64,000 nucleotides of DNA from Megaleporinus macrocephalus (GCA_021613375.1 CM038704.1:3604905-3668904); one strand, 5' to 3'; shown: positions 45,601 through 57,094, counted from the first letter of the stretch. Notes: generated from the letters alone by a model not told the origin. Translations and numbers: made by a program.

Positions 45601-46330
45601 AACTAACATTCAGCTAATAGGATGCTGCAGACTCCAGTGCAGGTTTCTCTACATACTGCACCCTGAGGATTGTGGATCTGGGCTCCAGCTTGTCTACCGG
45701 GTCTGAATCCAGCACGCTAGCAATGTTATAAAGGCTCATATCCTTAAAAGTAGAGTAATCGATTGCTTCTGTTATTGCATCTGACCAGGTAGAAGTGCAG
45801 GGCACAGGTTCAAGCGCAGAATGAGCTTCACACATATTTATGTCTTTATTAGATGAATCATATATTGGAGGTCTTCTGGTAATACAGCTCCTGCAGAGCT
45901 GCCCCAACCCCCCCAAGAGGGGAACAAAATTGATTGGGCAAATGAACATAATCTCAAATAAATGAAAAATATATAAATAATTCCAAATGCCATGTTGAGT
46001 ACCACTTCACTGGCTAGACTACGGATATCACCAGACACAGGGGACGTCCCCTGCTGGGTAAGTATTATAGCTGTTTTTGGTTCCTGCTTGTTTGGATGGC
46101 TTTCTGCATTGGGTCTTCAGGAAAGCCAGCAGTGCACTTCAAATGTAAAAGACATTTCGAAGCAAAACAACATCTCTTTTGGTTTCAGATGTTTGAATTT
46201 GTATGCAGCAGTTTGAGCAGGCTGCTAACTGAATGTGTTTCAGGAGACTGTGTCCCAGTCAGAGCCTCTAGCAGAGGTAATTAAAAGTCTGGAATGACTT
46301 AATTATATTAAGATTGTTCATTTTTTAGCA
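45601..46330. other. Unresolved region with small frames and splice-like signals
   Basis: A 111-codon frame on the minus strand (45614-45949) has a balanced composition but no motif I recognise. On the plus strand a donor-like gctgggtaagt (46053-46063) is followed by acceptor-like ttcag words at 46119 and 46239 and a second donor-like gaggtaatt at 46275. These could be tiny exons or chance. I do not call a gene. Confidence 0.2.
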
Positions 46331-46439
46331 ATAATGTATATACTATAGATTGAAAATTAAAAGTTAGACACCAGTAGTTATTTTTTTTCAATATTTTAAG
46401 TTTGCGTGGGAACAGCAAGAAGTTGTTATTATGTCACCA

Positions 46440-46670
46440 TTGTTCAAAGAAAAGCATGTATTTCCAAGAACATAACTTTACAGGAGAGTCCAAAGACCTT
46501 TTTTTAATTTTAATGGAAGTCAATGGAACCAGAATTATTTCCACATAAATTTGGAGCATTTCTTTTGGTCCATTTATGCTAAGATATTCACAAATGTAAA
46601 CGGCAGCTACTATGTTCAAGTTATGTAAAAAAAAAAAAAAATTTTTTTTCTTTGGACAGTGATCATATAT
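46440..46670 (-). mobile_element. Family E MITE-like element
   Basis: It carries tttacaggagagtcc, ggaagtcaatggaaccagaa, ttggagcatttc, ggtccattta and ctttggacagtgat, in the order of the other copies. An adenine/thymine run (46626-46648) lies inside. Confidence 0.75.
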
Positions 46671-48120
46671 AAGATTTCATGTGTTTAGAGATATTTTGGT
46701 TAGAGTCTTTACATACTAGCCTTAAGTTTTTTAAATGGGTTCAAGTCTTTTTAATGGGTTCCTATTTATTTATTATTGTTAATGTTAACCACTAATCCTC
46801 ACTATAAAGTTATAAAGGTTATCACCCAATTTTAGACTAATCCTCAGCACATCTATGCATGTGTTGTAAATATGACTTCCATACTACGCTCATCTGCTAC
46901 ATTGAGGCCGTAGATGGCCGTCATATAGTTTATGGCTCAGCAGAACCTGTTGGTTTATGACAGGAAGCTCCCAAGGAAATCTGCTAGGAGAAATCAACTT
47001 GGCCCTACAGGTCTGGGCCAGTGGAACCTGTAGTAAGCTGGACTTAAATAAGGCGTGTTTGCTGATTAGACCATTTTAGGCCTTGCTCAGATCTTCTCAG
47101 AACATGTCTGTACTGTGGTATTTTAAAGAATGAAGAATATACTCTGAACTGGTCTCCCTCCTCATTTTGCAACGTTAAAGTTACAACGGTGGTGTTTCTG
47201 CTTGGTTCTGGTGGTTCTTCAAGACAACTTAAGTTGCTCCAGATCAAATCAGAGTCAAAACTTCCTGAATCCAGACGGGGTGCTGATTCTCTTTTCGATG
47301 ACAACAAGACAATTGCACCCAGTGAGTCTACCAGAACCTAAGAACCAGTATTAGGGGAAAGAGAGCTTTCAGAAGAATGTATGTGGGCCTAGTACTAGTC
47401 CAAGTGGTTCATGGACACAGGGAATTGTGGTAAACTGAGATGCTGGTGCTGTCGTCCCACCACTTGCATGCGGTCACTCAGGTTTGTGGACGATGGAGCG
47501 GTGGGATGCCAGTGTTTCAGGGTACCCCTGTTGTTGTGTTACCTTCTGGTTCTCTCCTTTTAGTTCTGCTGTTATTCACCGTATTTGGCCACACCCACTT
47601 TCAAGCGTGTGTTTCTTCCACCTTTGTGTTGGAACTTTCAGTCAGCTAACCAAAATGAATACAGTTACATGGGAGGAGACCAGAGAGACAGTAAGAAGTT
47701 CTAATAGGACAACACTCTCTCCTCCGAGGTTAATAACACAGTGGGTGGGTGATATGAGAAGGTGGTCTGAGGTTAATAACACAGTGGGTGGGTGATGAGA
47801 AGGTGGTCTGAGGTTACTTATGGAGACATGTTTAATTACTCTGTACTCTCGAAAGGTGTAGACGGTTCAGTTATGAAAAAGTATAAAAGTACTGAAGCGT
47901 ATCAGTACCTGCACAGTGGGAAGGTGGGCGTGTCCTCCTACACACAGACGGTGAGTTTATATTTCTGAAAGCCGGTTAAACCCAAGTCCAGCCAGCTGCC
48001 CGAGCCACTCTGCGTGGGTGTTAGTTACAGTCCAGATAGCCTAGCGCGGTGGACACTGATCAGAAAACAGTTACTTAACTCGCAAACACCCAAAGCGTCT
48101 TCACGAGGGTGAAGCAGCTC
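46671..48120. other. No gene seen; short duplication at 47727-47820
   Basis: The phrase gaggttaataacacagtggg appears at 47727 and 47771, and ggtggtctgaggtta recurs, so a 43-bp unit is duplicated. A minus-strand frame at 47044-47307 and plus-strand frames at 47440-47795 have no recognised domain. Confidence 0.45.
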
Positions 48121-48121
48121 A

Positions 48122-48217
48122 TTCACCAGTTTTCCTGTTCCACCTTAAACAGTGCAGCAGGAGCCAGAATGTACCTGCACCTCCATTTAAGGTGGAAACA
48201 GGAGAACTGGTGAAGGA
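48122..48217. repeat. Short hairpin element
   Basis: The left arm ttcaccagttttcctgttcc and the right arm ggaaacaggagaactggtga are near-perfect inverted repeats with a roughly 36-bp loop. Size and structure suit a small MITE or its core. Confidence 0.7.
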
Positions 48218-48238
48218 GACGCTGAGCTGATGGTGCTG

Positions 48239-48412
48239 GTGGTCAGTAGGAGTGAGTATTGTAGTGTGTAAGGGTGATCTGGGGGTGAACACTGGTGGTC
48301 AGTAGGAGTGAGTATTGTAGTGTGTAAGGGTGATCTGGGGGTGAACACTGGTGGTCAGTAGGAGTGAGTATTGTAGTGTGTAAGGGTGATCTGGGGGTGA
48401 ACACTGGTGATA
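48239..48412. repeat. 56-bp tandem repeat, 3.1 copies
   Basis: Units start ggtcagtaggagtgagtatt at 48241, 48297 and 48353 and are nearly identical. Confidence 0.93.
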
Positions 48413-48699
48413 GATTTAAAAGTGTACGTTACAGTAAGTAAACAGTGTAATGTTAATGACGAGACGGGCGGAGTTGAGTGTGTGGTGCTGGTTGATCCAC
48501 AGGACAGTAGAAGAAAACCAAACCACAGACGTTGTGGAGCTCCTCGGTATGGAGGTCCACCAACCGCCAACACACCAGTTGTAGCTCAACACTTTAGTAT
48601 GTGGTGGTTTGTTTTCTTGGTGTTTCTTAATCTGCTGCTCGATAGCAGCTCATCTTTCAGTTCAGCTCAAACCTCTCTTCATCACATCAGCACCACCTC
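48413..48699. other. Spacer leading into the 27-bp array
   Basis: A frame from 48407 continues into the array. Its first 80 codons have no domain. Confidence 0.4.
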
Positions 48700-49465
48700 C
48701 AACATCTACTGTAACATCTCACCTCCATCTTCTCCACTCTATTCTAAACCTCCATCTCCTCCACTCTGTTCTACACCTCCATCCCCTCCACTGTGTTCTT
48801 CACCTTTATCTCCTCAATCCTGTTCTTCATGTCCATCTCCTCCACTCTGTTCCTCACCTTCATCTCCTTCACTCTGTTCTACACCTCCATCTCCTCCACT
48901 CTGTTCTACATCTCCATCCCTCCACTCTGTTCCTCACCTCCATCTCCTTCACTCTTTTCTTTACCTTCATCTCCTCCACTCTGTTCTACACCTCCATCTC
49001 CTCCACTCTGTTCTACACCTCCATCTCCTCCACTCTGTTCTACACCTCCATCTCCTCCACTCTGCTCCTCACCTCCATCCCTCCACTGTGTTGTTCACCT
49101 CCATCTCCTCCACTCTGTTCTACACCTCCATCTCCTCCACTCTGTTCTTTACCTTCATCTCCTCCACTCTGTTGTTCACCTCCATCTCCTCCACTCTGTT
49201 CTACACCTCCATCTCCTCCACTCTGTTCTACATCTCCATCTCCTCCACTCTGTTCTACACCTCCATCTCCTCCACTCTGTTCTACATCTCCATCTCCTCC
49301 ACTCTGTTCTACACCTCCATCTCATCCACTCTGTTATTCACCTCCATCTCCTCCACTCTGTTCTACACCTCCATCTCCTCCACTCTGTTCTACACCTCCA
49401 TCTCGTCCACTCTGTTATTCACCTCCATCTCCTCCACTCTGTTCTACACCTCCATCTCCTCCAGT
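48700..49465. repeat. 27-bp minisatellite, about 28 copies
   Basis: The unit is ctccatctcctccactctgt followed by tctacac. Twenty-seven is a multiple of three, so all three plus-strand frames stay open for hundreds of codons (Ser/Pro-rich, His/Leu-rich and Thr/Phe-rich). Openness in three frames at once is the mark of repeat DNA and not of a gene. Confidence 0.96.
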
Positions 49466-49484
49466 GCCTAAAAACAACCTGAAA

Positions 49485-50290
49485 GATTATGTTGGCCCTA
49501 CCGAGGTCCTGTTATCTCCACTTGGCCAGCTGTGACGCATCACGTATAGCTGGACGACCCCCCCCTCGCTCCTGTCTTATCATGTGTCTATCTGATTGCT
49601 GGTTTCGCGGTGGGTTGGGGGGTCGAAATGATTCTCTCCAACTCGGGAGTGGAGCCTCGCGTGTGACAGGTGTCCTCAGGCTGCCAATAAATCAATTTAG
49701 ATTTGAGGGTTCCCTTTGAGAAGTAGGTAGCCTCACAGAAAAGCTCCAATTACGCGGCGCGGCTGGCAAATGTCATCTCGTGCGGCCTCTCTATGAGATT
49801 AAATTGGCCCGAATTAGATTAGCTTTGCTCGTTTGCCGTCTCGGACATACGAGAAGGACCCACGGAGCGAGTCATTTGCACGAGCGCCTAGACGTGGCCG
49901 TTGGTCATGAAGAAGAGGCCGCTGAGGCTCCTGCCAATTTGCAGCACTAAAACAGAAGCAGTGGAATGCAGGAGCTGCATGCAGCTGCAACAGTGCCTTT
50001 TCAAAGACGTGGGGTGGCGGGGGCCGGCCGTTCACGCCTGCTCGTGGGCTATTACCATGATAATGCTCGGCGTAACCAAACGTGAAGGTGGAAAGGTCAG
50101 CGTTCTCTTAGCTTCCTCGCCCCTCAGGCAGGACGGATGGAGAGGCGCTGCTGTCTGAGGTGCTGAAAAGCAGTGAGATCCATAAACAGCCACGTTTGTG
50201 TAGCAGCCTTCGCCGCCAAGCGCCTTTCTTCCAGCCGGAATATCATCACAGTGAAGCCTGCCCTGCGGCACATCTCATTTCAGTTTCATT
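49485..50290. promoter_or_regulatory. Candidate enhancer-like block
   Basis: Single-copy DNA with many CpGs (tacgcggcgcggctgg at 49750), homeobox-like words (gccaataaatcaatttagat, gaattagattagc) and no repeat similarity. It sits about 3.4 kb left of the CpG-island promoter. Short frames on both strands lack motifs. Confidence 0.4.
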
Positions 50291-50518
50291 TCTGGCTTAA
50301 AACCAGTTACAGACCATGCCGAAGAAGAAGATGAAGCAGATCAGCCGCTTGCACATGGTCCCGCTGGTCATCTTCCACTGTTCTTGGCCAAGTAAGCCCA
50401 TAAGAGCTTGTGCAGAAGCACCGTGAATGCTCATCTCATGCAGCTACCATTATTGGCTTATAGGGAGTTTCATAGAGAATGAAGCTTACGCAGATTTTCC
50501 ATCATTCAGAGTGAGCTG
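50291..50518. other. No gene seen
   Basis: Unassigned spacer. Confidence 0.4.
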
Positions 50519-51195
50519 ATGTGTAATATACCAGAGATACTACAGCAGAGATACTGTTCCTAGTGGTGGGGATGGGAACCAGGCGTCCAGAGTTATCAAT
50601 AAGGCATAAACATGGTTTTAAATACGTTGCCTTGTGCTGGTTTTAAGATCATATAGCAGATACACATGGTGTAAATACTCATTCGTGGCTGATGGGTACA
50701 TAGAGGGGGTTATAAGGCAAAATAGTCCCAAAGAAAACATACAAAACCTCACGTGTAGGTTCGCTGGTGGTTTTAAATAGTTAATAAAATGGCTATGTTT
50801 GTGTATTTGTGTAGTAATTCTCCTGCATGTGTGTGTAAGTAATGTATATAATAATTTATAGTTAAATATAACCTGATGTGTAATGCACCAGAGATACTAC
50901 AGCAGTACTGTTCGTAGTGGTGATGATGGGAACCAGGCGTCCAGAGATATGAATAGGGTATAAACATGGTTATAAATATACTGCCTCACACTTCAGACAT
51001 TATTCTAAGCTGGGTTTAAGATCGTTTAGCAGATACACATGGTGTAAATATGTGTTTATGGTTAATGGGTACATGGATGGGGTTACAAGACAAAATAGTC
51101 CCAATGAAAACATACAAAACATCATGTGTAGGTACGCTGGTGTTTTACATAGTTATTAAAATGGCTATATTTGTGTTGTAAGTCTCCTGTAAAGT
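50519..51195. repeat. Direct duplication of a segment of about 320 bp
   Basis: Unit 1 (50519-50830) and unit 2 (50872-51195) share gatactacagcag, gggaaccaggcgtccagag, agcagatacacatggtgtaa and caaaatagtccca in the same order, about 353 bp apart. The middle of unit 2 has an extra cacttcagacattattct. Confidence 0.85.
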
Positions 51196-51229
51196 GATGT
51201 TAAAGTGAGGAACTTAACCAAGGACCAAA

Positions 51230-51297
51230 ACGGATACTCCAAAATAATAAAAATTCTGGTTCCATTGACTTTCATTAAAAAAAAAAAAAAAAAAAAA

Positions 51298-51343
<46 letters not shown>

Positions 51344-51345
51344 AA
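51230..51345. repeat. Family E fragment, poly(A) and (TA)n
   Basis: The words ttctggttccattgactttc at 51253 belong to family E. An adenine run (51279-51301) and a TA run (51303-51341) follow. Confidence 0.75.
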
Positions 51346-51349
51346 AATA

Positions 51350-51460
51350 ATGTCTGAAATGTGAGGCATCATATTTATAACCATGTTTATACCCTATTCA
51401 AATTTTTGGACGTCTGGTTCCTATCACCACCACGGCGAACAGTACTGCTTTAGTACTGCT
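51350..51460. repeat. Inverted third copy of the duplicated segment
   Basis: It reads gtgaggcatcatatttataa, ccatgtttataccctattca and ggacgtctggttccta, the reverse complement of the end of unit 2 (about 50915-51000). Confidence 0.8.
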
Positions 51461-51463
51461 CTG

Positions 51464-51536
<73 letters not shown>
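51464..51536. repeat. (TA)n microsatellite
   Basis: A pure TA run of about 70 bp. Confidence 0.97.
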
Positions 51537-51541
<5 letters not shown>

Positions 51542-51829
51542 ATTTTGTTGATGTTCATGTTTCTATATTATTTGAACACATTGATAGTTGAACCAATAGA
51601 AATGCTTCTAAATCGTCTGTAATGAAACCTCCTTATATTAACTTTATATTAAAAGTAAAGGACTTTGTTGCTCTCTACTGTAAATTTACTATTTTACTCT
51701 AATGTTACTATTTTACTGTAAAGTTACTCGTTTTTGTTTGGACAATGAAAGTATATGTACAGTGTCTTTTGAACTTTAATATAAACATAGTGAATGGAAA
51801 GTTTATTCTGTAAGGCTTTCACATGTATT
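51537..51829. other. No gene seen
   Basis: AT-rich spacer. Confidence 0.4.
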
Positions 51830-52190
51830 TCAGACTTTCTGAGCTTCTGCTCTCTCTCTTTCGCTTTAATGTCTTACTCGAGCTGGCGTGGACTCTATAA
51901 CTCCACTCGCCTCTGATCAGCAGATCAATTGGGTCTGAGAGTCGACTGAACACGGGCAGTGCAGGAGGACAGGAGAGTAAACAAACGAGGACGGGTCTCC
52001 CCTTGTGAGTCTTGGTTCCTCCCAAGGTTTCTTCCTCCAGTTTGAGGGAGTTCTTGCTGCTGTCGTCTCTGGCTCGCTCACTGGAGGATACATGCTGTAA
52101 CTGTCTGCTTTCAAAATTCTTTAAAGCTGCTTTGTGACAACATCAATGTGTAAATAATATAAATATATTCTTGATTTAAGTTGCTTGTAT
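51830..52190 (+). repeat. L2-type retroposon tail, second copy
   Basis: From 51988 (gacgggtctccccttgtgag) to 52150 (gctgctttgtgacaacatca) it matches 1205-1380. The tail motif itself is decayed (aataatataaatatattcttga). Confidence 0.65.
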
Positions 52191-52329
52191 CGCTGTTGTT
52201 GAGTGTAAATCTCTTGTGGACCAGAAGAAATGACCTAACATGACTTTATCTCTCCTGTAATGTTAGTAGTTGGGAGATTCTAAAACTTCCGTTGTTAATT
52301 TCCATTTTTAAATGAACTGGATGGTGTAT

Positions 52330-52475
52330 ATTGTTGACATCCAAAGAAAAGCAGAATTTGACCTCCGCATTTAACCCATCCATGCAGTGAATACACACAC
52401 AGGGGGACAGTGAGCCCTATCTAGTTGGGGATTAGATGCTTTGCTCAGTCATGTCCTATTGTTCTAGGGAATCGA
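52330..52475 (-). repeat. tRNA-derived SINE (family F), inverted partial copy
   Basis: On the minus strand it reads ctgcatggatgggttaaatg and cggaggtcaaattctgc, the 3' half of the element at 52638-52925. It faces that copy head to head. Confidence 0.75.
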
Positions 52476-52490
52476 ACAAGTCACAGCGAA

Positions 52491-52511
52491 TATATATATA
52501 TATATATATAC
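52491..52511. repeat. (TA)n microsatellite
   Basis: Ten TA units. Confidence 0.9.
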
Positions 52512-52637
52512 ACAAAGTGCTATTCCACACTGGTATTCTAGGAGGTCCCATATTTGCTGTCATCGAGGAGATGCTTCAGTTGTTACAGAGTGTTTGGTTT
52601 AGCAGTTCTCCTTCTGGAGGTGCTGTTTTCTAGATCT

Positions 52638-52925
52638 TCCACAGTCGTGGGCTGAAGGTTAGGGATCCGGTCTTGTGACCGGAAGGTCGCCGGTTCGATC
52701 CCTGGGACCGGCAAGTCATGACTGTAGTGCCCTTGGGCAAGGCACCTAACCCCAACTGCTCCCTGGGCGCCGTGGATAAGGGCTGCCCACCGCTCCGGGC
52801 ACGTGTGCTCACCGCCCCCTAGTGTGTATGTTCACTAGTGTGTGTATATGTGGGTGTTTCACTGCACGGATGGGTTAAATGCGGAGGTCAAATTCCGCTG
52901 TGTGTAAACACATGTGGCTAATCGT
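52638..52925 (+). repeat. tRNA-derived SINE (family F copy 2)
   Basis: The B box GGTTCGATCCC is at 52693-52703. A hairpin (ccggt/accgg) sits where the anticodon arm would be. The body has agtgcccttgggcaaggcac, gggctgcccaccgctccggg and cggatgggttaaatgcggag. A (gtc)n run at 52927-52940 follows. It lacks a clean A box at its left end. Confidence 0.85.
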
Positions 52926-52940
52926 ACGTCGTCGTCGTCG

Positions 52941-53189
52941 TACACACGTTAACTGAGGTGTTCCTCCTCATCTCCTCTTCAGTTAAACTCTTTTGGGAAA
53001 GTCACATTCACACATATGCTGTGACATACTGTAGAGGTGTAAGCCAGAGGCATCCTGATCACATCCTGGTCACAGTTATGAAAGACCAGCTGGGTGAACC
53101 AATCTGGTACGGCGCCACCCTGAGGTAGAGCAGCACTGAACAAGTAGTTAAATAAGAATACCAAAGACAGAAACTCTCTTATTGTTGGT
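52941..53189. other. No gene seen
   Basis: Unassigned. A minus-strand frame (52979-53263) has no domain. Confidence 0.4.
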
Positions 53190-53265
53190 GATCTTTTAAT
53201 GTAAGTCAAGGGAACCAGAACCTTTTCCAAGCTATTGGTCCATTCATCATATATACTGTCCATAA
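53190..53265. mobile_element. Family E fragment
   Basis: Shows gtaagtcaagggaaccagaa and ggtccattcatc from the family E core. Confidence 0.6.
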
Positions 53266-53605
53266 TACGTAATTTAGTCAGTAAACACTTTATTATTAAA
53301 TTTTAATCAGTGTTAATAGAGTAAGTAGTGCTTTTACATACATCAGTGTGTTTATTTAACCCTTTCCAAGCTTCTCCTAAACAACCCAGTATTATTATCA
53401 GTTCTTATCTAATACCTGCTTTGACTGCTCAGTACTTCATTAAGCTAAATCAAGATTTGCTGCTGAAGGAACTGAATACATTCATACAATGTCTGGGGCG
53501 TCCAGGAGAAATCTGGAACCTACCTTTGTTCTTCAAACTGGATCAAGATCTGATCTACTTCTCTCACAATAACATATTCATGTTACTTTGTACACTTCTT
53601 GCTAA
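53266..53605 (+). repeat. Family G partial copy
   Basis: It matches 42165-42480: acactttattattaaat, tgctttgactgctcagtact, gtctggggcgtccaggagaa and ctacttctctcacaataa. Confidence 0.8.
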
Positions 53606-53639
53606 GATTTGTGTATATATATATAACAATTAAATATTG

Positions 53640-53901
53640 AATAACATTTTTCAGTGTTTGGTCTCTATCGAGCCCCTCAGCAACGCCCCCCTCCCCCCGA
53701 GCCGAGCAGCAGCTCCCTCCTCTCTACCTACCCGGTGTGGAATAATGTGGCTGTCACTGGGGGCGTGTTAACCCGGTGGTCGCACCGAGCTGAAGTTGTG
53801 GAGGGGCTTCTCGGTTGCCATGGATTTCTAAAACCTATTGACTGCGTTCGGGTCTCTTTGCGCGCGCAGGACACAGAGGACTTTCTCGTCCGCGTTCTCT
53901 C

Positions 53902-53934
<33 letters not shown>

Positions 53935-54260
53935 TTTCCTTTCCAGCGGACGGGATCCTGAGTGAAGCGCTCTCGTGCCACTTTCACCACGACGCTCGCG
54001 CACGCTGCGGTGCTCCACGCGCTTCCAGCGGCCGAACTGCTTCCCGGAGGTAAGCGCGCGCTGTTTTCTCTACCGTCCTTCCATCCGTGGCGTTTTTTTT
54101 TCTCTCTCTCGTGCGTGCTGGCAGGTTAAAGCCGCGCACGGTCCTGCGGCTCGGTCCGCGCGCCGGCGGTTTGCGCGCGAGCTCGGAGCAGAAAGTAGCC
54201 GGCGAGGCTCTCTCTGCAGCTTGTTGCAGGCTGGTGGAGGTGTTTTCTGGGGATTAGCTG
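53640..54260 (+). promoter_or_regulatory. CpG island, probable promoter
   Basis: It has the highest CpG density of the window, especially 53965-54200 (ccacgacgctcgcgcacgct, gcgcgccggcggtttgcgcg). It contains a (ct)n run at 53898-53937 and GTTGCCATGG at 53814-53823, which matches the left part of an RFX X-box. No TATA box is evident. The plus strand is favoured because of the splice donor at 54050. Confidence 0.65.
53940..54049 (+). other. Putative non-coding first exon
   Basis: Sequence inside the CpG island ends with cccggag followed by gtaagc, a consensus splice donor at 54050-54055. No in-frame start with a convincing protein is present, so it would be 5' untranslated. The transcription start is not determined. 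The next exon is not recognisable in the remaining 10 kb, so the gene body may lie beyond the window. The identity of the gene cannot be inferred. Confidence 0.4.
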
Positions 54261-54930
54261 CCTTGTGATGGTAATGTGGGGTCCCTAATGTGGGGTCCCA
54301 CTAGGTCCACGAGGGGCTGCTGTGCATCGGTGGTGCTGCAGCACCTACCAGGCAGGCTTCAGCTGAGGAGCCACCAAGTTCCAGCTGTTTCTCGGTCTCG
54401 AGCAATGCTCCTGATTTCTCATTCAGCCCTCATTCACTCAGCATAATGTGGAATTCATGGGGATTCATCTGGAGCTCCCATTCAGGCATTTCCTTCCACA
54501 TTCAGAGATCCAGGATGTGCTCTTTTTATTATTTATTTATTAATTTTTTTACTCTGAGAGCATCTCAGGCATCTCCAAAAGGGGCTTGCTTTCATGGGGC
54601 TCTCAGAACACAGTAGTCACCTTCAAAAGTCTGTCCTTGAATGGCCTTTGACGGAGAAAACCACTCAAGGTGCACTTCGCCGGATGCTGGGTTGAGCTGG
54701 CTCTCTGTTTGGTGGAGCACTGGCGGGCGGAAAGCCTTTTATACATCACAGGGAACTGTGCACGCCACCGGGACTGGGATCGGAAGTGCTTGGGACGCGT
54801 GTTCAGAGTGAAGGAGAATACTTTTAAAATACATTCCCACTAAAAACCAGACCCTGCTGACATCACCATACCATATAACAGGGTCTCAGTATCTCTGCAG
54901 CCCACATGCTGCTGAGTTTGCTGTCATGAC

Positions 54931-54935
<5 letters not shown>
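54261..54935. other. No gene seen; possible first intron
   Basis: Moderate-GC DNA with a short tandem copy of aatgtggggtccc at 54274-54300. No repeat family or exon was recognised. Confidence 0.4.

Positions 54936-55010
<75 letters not shown>
54936..55010. repeat. (TA)n microsatellite
   Basis: A TA run of about 75 bp. Confidence 0.97.
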
Positions 55011-55011
<1 letters not shown>

Positions 55012-55019
55012 CATATTTA

Positions 55020-55507
55020 CTACCGCTCAAAAGTTTAGGATCACTTTAGAATTTCATTTCATGCAATTCACAAACAATATTGTTCATTTCACAATTAATG
55101 TAAGTGTATCAGATGATTTTTAAAGAATAAAAATGCTTGTATTAAAGTCTATTTTTGTATAGAGGCTTATTTTGTATATAGTCCTATTATCAGCAATTCT
55201 CAGTCCTCTGTCTAAATCTCCTGGTACGACCACCAATCCAAGTCAAGGATGTTATTGGACTAATTGGTTGTTAGGACACTCTTGATCAATTGTGATGCAC
55301 AGCTGAAAAACATTCTACTAATAAGTGAGTATAAAAGGGAACAACATTCTAGGTTAGTTTAGTATCTGAAGATCAGCAGTTGATGGCTTGCTGACCGACT
55401 CACAATGACCAGAAAGAAACAACTTTCTTTAGAGACCCGTCAGTTCATTGTTGTGTTAAGGAAGAAGATACTCCATTAAAACAAGAACATTTCACTGTGA
55501 GCGGTAG
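55020..55507 (+). mobile_element. Tc1-like deletion derivative with a transposase start relic
   Basis: The left end ctaccgctcaaaagtttagg and the right end tgagcggtag are inverted repeats, and both flanks are TA (55018-55019, 55508-55509), the Tc1 target. At 55405 an ATG opens MTRKKQLSLETRQFIVVLRK, which resembles the N-terminus of a Tc1-like transposase (a methionine, basic residues, then an LS.ETRQ helix). After that the frame ends, and the catalytic region is deleted. This is an internal-deletion MITE of 488 bp. Confidence 0.8.
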
Positions 55508-55509
55508 TA

Positions 55510-55914
55510 TATATAAATATATATTTAACCGGGTCATGTTGTCATTGCAGTTCATTGTCGTGACAGAAGCAGTCGTGTTTGATGGCATGACCGCAGCAGA
55601 AAACATCAGCGTGAGAAAAGCTGTCACAACAATTATGTGATGCATCGGAATGCTGTTATGTCACTTGTCATAACCTGTCGTGAGAGTCTACCATGACATG
55701 GTCATGTAGTTCACAGTCTTTATAGTGTGGCTGTTTGCAAATCAGCACATGGAAAACATGCATAACTTCCACTAAAGAGGAACCAAGAAACCAGCTTCTA
55801 TGCGAATACCACTAAAGACTGAGTAGACTGATAAACCAGTGAGTGTGTTTACATGCATTTAGTGATCCATAATCAGATTACTGCACTTATCTAATCAAGT
55901 GCTCACATAAACAT
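55510..55914. other. No gene seen
   Basis: AT-rich unique-looking DNA. Confidence 0.45.
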
Positions 55915-55962
55915 CCATCCATCCATTATCTTTTGCTTTATCCTGCTAGTCCGGGGGCGGGG
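55915..55962 (-). repeat. SINE-like 3' tail fragment
   Basis: The words catccatccatccattatct and gctttatcctgctagtc match the end of the element at 4046-4372. Confidence 0.75.
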
Positions 55963-56344
55963 CTGGTGAAAACAGACAGTACTGTACAGTACAGTACTGG
56001 AAGCGAGCAGAATGGCAACAAAACACTTCTGGAGCAACATGTTTTAAATAGTCTTGGATTATATGTGTTCGTATGTTAGTTCCTACGTGTTCATATTGAC
56101 TTGATGATTAGAAGAAAAGCTGCAGTATGAAATTTGGTCCATGTTATGTTTACCTTGTGTTGACTCATAAAGATCTGGAATACCCATTATCTGATTACTC
56201 AACTGCACATAAACAGGGTGAACAGATTACTGACAGTTATTGGACTGTTTAGTGCATGTAAACACACTCATTATTTATTCAGTCTCAGTGTTTCTTCACG
56301 TTCATGAGTGATAAACTATGCTAGATGGACAGACCCATTCCAGA
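55963..56344. other. No gene seen
   Basis: Unassigned. A short palindrome (actgtacagtacagtact) is at 55980-55999. Confidence 0.4.
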
Positions 56345-56590
56345 AAATGAGAATATCATGGAAAATGTGATTAATTTCCATAATTTCATTCAAAAAGTTA
56401 AACTTTCATAGATTATAGATTCAGGGCCCACACTTTAAATGATTTCAAGTATTTATTTGTTTATTTTTACAGAATTTGGGCTTCCAGCACATAAAACCCA
56501 CAAAAACAAGAATAAAAAAATGAGAATACTTTTTGAATGGAATTATGGAAATTAACCAACTTTTCCATGATATGCTAATATTCATGGCGT
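56345..56590. mobile_element. Long-inverted-repeat MITE
   Basis: The left end gaatatcatggaaaa...ttaatttccataattt and the right end aattatggaaattaaccaac...ttttccatgatatgctaatattc are mirrored over about 45 bp. The two arms also share attcaaaaag and ctttttgaat. Size is about 246 bp, with no coding region. Confidence 0.75.
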
Positions 56591-57090
56591 GTTATGTACA
56601 TGTCATTAACGCTGCATGGCGAATGACTGTGTAGTGAATTTTGCTAAAGGGATATGGTGAATTGTTGAAACTGGCAGCCAGTCCTGCTCAGTGGGTTGTG
56701 AGAGTTGTTTAATGAGGTGTTATATATCATACATAACACTTTATAATACCATTTACTAATGTATTCTAAAACCCCATACATGTAATTGTAACTACTTATG
56801 AGCAACTATACATGTTTATGCTTTGTATTATAAGGCAATATATCTTCCATATAATGCCTTATTAATGCATATATGAGAGATTATAAATACAGGACTGAAA
56901 TTTCCTTTCAGTACAATAAGCTTTCATAAACCATTATCTGTTCTTTACAGGCTGAGAGTGTTTATGCGATATTAACAGGGTATACGATGTGAATATATTG
57001 CCATTACAGATTTTTTTGAAGACCTAAGCCTAGAATTGTAAGGTATTGTATATGTCATAACATGGATGCTATATTAAGCTATATTATAAC

Positions 57091-57094
<4 letters not shown>
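56591..57094. other. No gene seen
   Basis: AT-rich DNA. The words acataacactttataatacc hint at a diverged repeat. Confidence 0.4.

Noticed and set aside
45614..46280. Possible small multi-exon gene
   Set aside because: Donor- and acceptor-like words exist, but no frame continues between them and no domain is recognisable.
48407..49535. Three overlapping long frames, Pro/Ser-rich and His/Leu-rich
   Set aside because: All three frames are open at once because of the 27-bp repeat. That is incompatible with selection for one protein.
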